From: Phycisphaerae bacterium
Lineage (GTDB): Bacteria > Planctomycetota > Phycisphaerae > SM23-33
NCBI GenBank assembly: GCA_016782885.1
Contig: JADHXQ010000042.1
Location: 1 to 36,757 of the forward strand
Length of the DNA stretch: 36,757 nt
Reading direction: 5' to 3'
The translations under genes and the position numbers were made by a program. Within the stretch, counting starts at the first letter, position 1. Each line of letters begins with the position of its first letter. Of this stretch, positions 33,011 to 36,757 are shown one piece after another. The notes beneath the pieces were generated by a model that worked only from the letters and a program-made list of their open reading frames with translations, had not been told where the DNA came from and did not search any database.

Positions 33011-35648
33011 CCGCCTGCTTTTCTGGTTTGTGAAGTGCTGCCTCTTCCTGCGGTATAGAATCCGCGTCAAGGGGCTCGATAAAATCGCCGCCCGCGGGCG
33101 CAAGGGCATCCTGTTTCTTCCGAACCATCCGGCGCTGATCGACCCGGTGATAATGCTATCGGTGCTCAAGGGCTCCTTTGCCCCGCGAGCACTTGCCGAC
33201 CAGGACGAAATCGACCTGTTCTTCATTCGCTGGGCAGCCAAACGCGCCGGTATAATCCCAATCCCCGATATCGGTCGATACGGACAGGCCGGACGCCAAA
33301 AGGTCGAAGAAGCTCTCGCCGAAGGAGCTCTGTGGATGAAGGATGGGGGCAATATGCTGCTCTATCCTGCCGGTCACCTGTGTAAAACGCGCATCGAAGA
33401 TCTCGGCGGAAGCAGCGCCGCCGAGACCCTGCTGGGCGAGTTTCCCGATGTAAGAATCGTTCTGGTTCGCATGCGAGGCCTCTGGGGCAGTGCTTTCGGT
33501 TGGGGACCGGGGAAGGTTCCGTATGCGGGCAAGGCGTTGAAGAAAGGTATTCCCGGACTGCTGGCCAGCGGGCTGCTGTTCATGCCGCGGCGCAAAGTAA
33601 CCATCGAGTTCTTCGAGCCCGAAGACGTGCCGAGAGGCGCCAGCCGCGAAACGCTCAACCGCTACCTCGAAGAGTTTTACAACCAGGATCCGCCCGACAA
33701 CACTCACGTCCCCTACAACATCTGGCGCGGCTGGAACCCAAAACCGATACCCGAACCCGAGCATCACAGCATCTCCGGAAATGTCGCCGACGTGCCCGAT
33801 TCGGTGCGCGCCGCGGTCCGCGAGCACCTTGGCGCCCTTACCGGCGCCGGCGATGTCACACACGAGACGTCTCTGGCTCACGATCTCGGGCTCGATTCAC
33901 TGGCGAGGGTCGACCTTGCGATCTGGATTGACACGGAATTCGGGCAGGCCTGCAACGATCCCGAGTCGCTGGTGACGGCCGGCGATGTGATGCTCGCGGC
34001 CTGCGGGCAGGCGATTGTGTCCGGAGCTTCCGAGTTGAAGCCCCCCCCCGCGAGTTGGTTTACCGCCCTGCCGACCAATCAGCGCCTGGCGCCTCCGACC
34101 GGTGAAACAGTAGCCCAAGCGTTCCTGAATCTCGCCCGCAAGACACCCGGGCGCACGCTGATCGCCGACCAGCTCTCCGGCGCCAAGACATACCGCGACA
34201 TCGTGCTGGGCGTCATGGCGTTGAAGGAGCCTATCGAGCGGTTGGAGGGCGATCGTGTCGGGATCATGCTGCCGGCGTCAGTGGCCGCCGACGTTGTATA
34301 CCTGGCGACGATCTTCGCCGGAAAAGTGCCCGTGATGGTCAACTGGACCGTCGGTCCGCGAAATCTGGTCCACAGCCTCGAACTGACGGGCGTAAAACAC
34401 GTGCTCACTTCCAAAACACTGGTCGCCCGGCTGCAATCCCAGGGCGTGGACTTCGACACTGTCTCCGACAAGATCACCGCGCTGGAGGACCTCGCCTCGG
34501 GGATATCGCTTTGGACGAAGCTGCGCTGCTGGCTGGCGAGCCGGATATCGTGGAAATCTCTGGCCCGCGCGAAGATCGCGCCGACAGCGGTTGTACTGTT
34601 CACCAGCGGCAGCGAATCGCTTCCAAAAGCCGTCGGGCTTTCACACGCGAATCTCCTGGCGTCTCTGGGCAGCATTTCCCGGGCGGTGCATATCGGCGTC
34701 AACGATCACCTGATCGGCATCCTTCCGCCATTCCATTCGTTCGGTCTGACCGGATGCGTGCTTACCGCCCTTGCCTGGGGCGCGCGGGTGGTCTACCACG
34801 CCAATCCGACCGAAGCCGAAGCCATCGGGCGAATCGTCGAAGCGTACCAGGCGACGATAATCCTCGGCACGCCGACGTTCCTGGGCGGTATCGTAAGGGC
34901 GTCGGCGCCCGAGCGGCTCAAGTCCCTGCGAATGGCGGTTACCGGCGCCGAAAAATGCAGCGGCCACGTGTACCAATCGCTGCGGACGAGTTGTCCCGAC
35001 GCGGTGGTCATGGAAGGATACGGCGTTACCGAATGCTCGCCGTTCATCTCGATTAACGACGAGAACGATCCCAAACCGGGCACGATAGGCAAAGTGCTCG
35101 ACACGATGGAGCACGCCGTAATCGCCCTGGAGACCGACCCGCCTGTGCGCGTCGAGCGGGGGCAGAGGGGCATGCTGATTGTCCGCGGGGCGAACGTCTT
35201 CGAGGGGTATCTGCACTACGACGGACCTTCACCGTTCGTCGAGTTCGAGGGCGAGCAATGGTATCGCACCGGAGACCTGGTAACCGAAGACGCCGATGGC
35301 GTGATGACCTTCGCCGGACGCCTCAAGCGGTTCGTCAAACTCGGCGGGGAAATGATATCGCTGCCGGCGATCGAAGCCGTCCTGACGCCTCTATACGCCG
35401 GCGTTGATGATGAAGGCCCGGTGCTGGCGGTGACGTCCGTACCCGGAATCGATCCGCCCGAACTGGTGCTCTTTACCGCATTCGATGCCGACCGCGGCGA
35501 GATCAACCAGCAGATCCGCGCCGGAGGGCTCTCGGGTCTGCACAACATCCGCCGCCTCGTTCGCCTCGAGGCAATCCCCATCCTGGGAACCGGAAAGACC
35601 GATTACCGAACGCTGGACAAACGCCTGGCCGACGGAGCGGACGAGTAA
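33003..35648 (+). CDS. aas: Three-domain acyltransferase / acyl carrier / acyl-ACP synthetase (Aas-like)
   Basis: An 881-residue protein with three domains. Residues 1-230: PlsC-type glycerophospholipid acyltransferase, with NHPALID carrying His42 and Asp47, and block III altered to LLYPAGHL in place of FPEG. Residues 262-340: acyl carrier domain, with DLGLDSLARVDL and the phosphopantetheine attachment Ser299. Residues 365-881: AMP-forming ligase with VLFTSGSESLPK, GYGVTECSP, WYRTGDLV, GRLKRFVKLGGE and the C-terminal catalytic Lys865 in LGTGKTDYR. E. coli Aas has the first and last domains only; the built-in carrier would tether the acyl group between activation and transfer to lysophospholipid at the inner membrane. 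AAGGAG precedes both GTG 33000 and ATG 33003; I chose ATG. Confidence 0.88.
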   Translation: MLDRLLFWFVKCCLFLRYRIRVKGLDKIAARGRKGILFLPNHPALIDPVIMLSVLKGSFAPRALADQDEIDLFFIRWAAKRAGIIPIPDIGRYGQAGRQKVEEALAEGALWMKDGGNMLLYPAGHLCKTRIEDLGGSSAAETLLGEFPDVRIVLVRMRGLWGSAFGWGPGKVPYAGKALKKGIPGLLASGLLFMPRRKVTIEFFEPEDVPRGASRETLNRYLEEFYNQDPPDNTHVPYNIWRGWNPKPIPEPEHHSISGNVADVPDSVRAAVREHLGALTGAGDVTHETSLAHDLGLDSLARVDLAIWIDTEFGQACNDPESLVTAGDVMLAACGQAIVSGASELKPPPASWFTALPTNQRLAPPTGETVAQAFLNLARKTPGRTLIADQLSGAKTYRDIVLGVMALKEPIERLEGDRVGIMLPASVAADVVYLATIFAGKVPVMVNWTVGPRNLVHSLELTGVKHVLTSKTLVARLQSQGVDFDTVSDKITALEDLASGISLWTKLRCWLASRISWKSLARAKIAPTAVVLFTSGSESLPKAVGLSHANLLASLGSISRAVHIGVNDHLIGILPPFHSFGLTGCVLTALAWGARVVYHANPTEAEAIGRIVEAYQATIILGTPTFLGGIVRASAPERLKSLRMAVTGAEKCSGHVYQSLRTSCPDAVVMEGYGVTECSPFISINDENDPKPGTIGKVLDTMEHAVIALETDPPVRVERGQRGMLIVRGANVFEGYLHYDGPSPFVEFEGEQWYRTGDLVTEDADGVMTFAGRLKRFVKLGGEMISLPAIEAVLTPLYAGVDDEGPVLAVTSVPGIDPPELVLFTAFDADRGEINQQIRAGGLSGLHNIRRLVRLEAIPILGTGKTDYRTLDKRLADGADE

Positions 35649-35657
35649 CGCCAGTAA

Positions 35658-35678
35658 TTGCCATTTGCCATTTGCCCG
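35658..35678. repeat. Heptanucleotide tandem repeat (3 units)
   Basis: TTGCCAT, TTGCCAT and TTGCCCG in 7-nt register, 10 nt after the acyltransferase fusion stop. Confidence 0.7.
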
Positions 35679-35694
35679 CCGTTATGACTATACT
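35665..35694 (+). promoter_or_regulatory. Candidate promoter of the glycosyltransferase gene
   Basis: TTGCCA (35665-35670), an 18-nt spacer and TATACT (35689-35694). The -35 box is itself part of the heptamer array at 35658-35678, so the repeat may contribute the promoter. Confidence 0.35.
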
Positions 35695-35751
35695 TCGCTC
35701 AATCGTGATGACATGGAACCCCTTGGAACAGGTAATCCTTAGTATCCTGAT

Positions 35752-36757
35752 ATGAAACGATTCGGTCAACGCGGCGCCTCTTTGCAAGTGGGGCTGTTGG
35801 CTGCGATTGCAGCAGCCATCGGCATCTATCTTATCGCCACAACCGTATTGATCGCCAAGGACGGACTGTTCTACATAGACCAGGCCCGCAAGCTTGTCGG
35901 CGACCTTCCGGGCGAACCGGAAATCCACCTGCTGGGCTTTCCCATGATGATAGCCTCTTTCCGCTGGATTCTCACAGCATGCGGTATGGGCGGTGGTTTG
36001 AATACCTGGATAGTCTCCGCCCAGGCGGTCTCGCTGCTGGCCAGGCTTCTGTGCCTGATACCCGTTTATCTGATAGGGAAGCGATTCGTCGGTCGAAGGC
36101 GGAGCATCCTGGGGATCTTCATATTGATCGTGCTGCCCTTACCGGCAGAATGGGGCGCCGACACCCTCAGGGATTTTCCGAGCCTGCTGCTGCTGCTGAG
36201 CAGCCTTGCGCTTCTCATCGCCGGCGCGGAGTCCGGACGGATGCGGTTTTTCGCGCTGGCGGGCCTGGCGTGCGGAATCGGTATCGCCATTCGAGAGGAA
36301 CTGGTGCAGTTGGTCCTCTATGCAATGCTGTGGTTCGCATGGCGATTCCTGACCGCCCGCAGTTGGGCCGATCGGGGCAAACAAGCCGCCTCGTGCCTGG
36401 TGTTCCTGATAATGGTGTCGCTCCCGGCGGGGTTGCACATCTGCGCGTCGGGCTGGCGCCTGCCTGTAAAAACAACTTCTCTGCTGCTCATAATGGAAGG
36501 CGCCGAACCGTCCGTGGCGACGGGGATGGTCCCCTCCGCCGCGGTAAGCGAAGACATGAGCGTCTCGGACGCCAGCTACAGAATCGTCCAGATGCTGGGT
36601 GGAAATTTCCACGAATACTTCTACCCGTTCTGGGTGATCGGACTGGTCTGCTGCCTCCGCAAGAAAGGAAACACCACCGCAAAGTTCTTCATCCTGACGA
36701 TGATGATCGGGACTTGTGCCCTGCTGTACATGCGGTACTTCCTTTACGCCGGCGGAC
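35752..36757 (+). CDS. GT-C-type membrane glycosyltransferase (PMT/ArnT-like), partial
   Basis: The frame begins at ATG 35752 (MKRFGQRGASLQVGLLAA) and runs off the right edge after 335 codons, so the C-terminal part is missing. It has at least eight hydrophobic segments. The first periplasmic loop carries an acidic motif in IAKDGLFYIDQARKLV, which matches the D/E-containing loop of GT-C-fold enzymes (PMT_2/glycosyltransferase 39-like) that use polyprenyl-phosphate sugars. TLRDFPSLLLLLSSLAL and RFFALAGLACGIGIAIREELV fit the ArnT-type pattern of helix followed by Arg-Glu. The acceptor is unknown. Fewer than 10 nt separate a weak GGTAATCC from the start; no good ribosome-binding site is present. 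Confidence 0.75.
   Translation, partial: MKRFGQRGASLQVGLLAAIAAAIGIYLIATTVLIAKDGLFYIDQARKLVGDLPGEPEIHLLGFPMMIASFRWILTACGMGGGLNTWIVSAQAVSLLARLLCLIPVYLIGKRFVGRRRSILGIFILIVLPLPAEWGADTLRDFPSLLLLLSSLALLIAGAESGRMRFFALAGLACGIGIAIREELVQLVLYAMLWFAWRFLTARSWADRGKQAASCLVFLIMVSLPAGLHICASGWRLPVKTTSLLLIMEGAEPSVATGMVPSAAVSEDMSVSDASYRIVQMLGGNFHEYFYPFWVIGLVCCLRKKGNTTAKFFILTMMIGTCALLYMRYFLYAGG

Noticed and set aside
35485..35742. 85-residue plus-strand frame at the end of the acyltransferase fusion
   Set aside because: Mostly an out-of-frame shadow of the ligase C-terminus continuing into the spacer.

Overview
The window looks like a chromosomal segment of a planctomycete, most probably of the Phycisphaerae type; this is inference. 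The grounds are a fairly GC-rich genome with strong GC bias at third codon positions, secreted proteins ending in PEP-CTERM sorting signals, dockerin-type calcium loops on an exported enzyme, a GH92 (alpha-mannosidase family) relic and a SASA-type carbohydrate esterase. There are no tRNAs, 16S/23S genes, CRISPR arrays or intact transposases. It is a patchwork of housekeeping genes and short accessory blocks.

Layout. 1-4860 (minus strand): isocitrate dehydrogenase, then LutA, LutB and LutC (an iron-sulfur/LUD oxidation complex), then, behind its own promoter, a small ferredoxin subunit and the start of a 2-oxoacid:acceptor oxidoreductase alpha subunit cut by the window edge. 4990-6480: tatA and tatC, convergent. 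6500-8050: a Mut7-C ribonuclease-like protein and an unassigned membrane protein. 8200-10420: two exported PEP-CTERM proteins sharing a duplicated leader; the second is an IdeS/Mac-like cysteine protease with dockerin-like repeats. 10419-10849 (minus): RNase P RNA. 10981-12360: MgtE. 12400-14190: a toxin-antitoxin pair abutting a GH92 gene truncated at both ends. 14381-17043: MoxR ATPase and an exported HEAT-repeat protein. 17055-19108 (minus): EF-P and a divergent MnmE. 19261-22391: coiled-coil zinc-ribbon protein, RNase HI, DnaG. 22620-23522 (minus): exported spermidine-synthase-like protein. 24007-28764: rmlA-C-D-B for dTDP-rhamnose plus an MFS transporter. 28765-29169: hairpins and a group II intron domain V relic. 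29170-30243: exported carbohydrate esterase. 30835-35648: membrane-lipid genes (LPG-synthase-TM-like protein, LplT-like transporter, and a three-domain acyltransferase-ACP-acyl-ACP synthetase). 35752-end: partial GT-C-type glycosyltransferase.

How parts fit together. The idh-lut-oxidoreductase block links isocitrate to 2-oxoglutarate and low-potential electron carriers. The rml operon makes dTDP-L-rhamnose for surface glycans. LplT plus the Aas-like fusion form a lysophospholipid uptake and reacylation pathway. The PEP-CTERM proteins imply an exosortase elsewhere in the genome.

Most notable: the IdeS-like protease architecture; heptanucleotide tandem repeats recurring in at least six intergenic spacers, like the STRR repeats of cyanobacteria; a recurring TGTGACATAT spacer motif; a MnmE lacking the usual G3 and catalytic glutamate residues; and the acyltransferase-ACP-ligase fusion.
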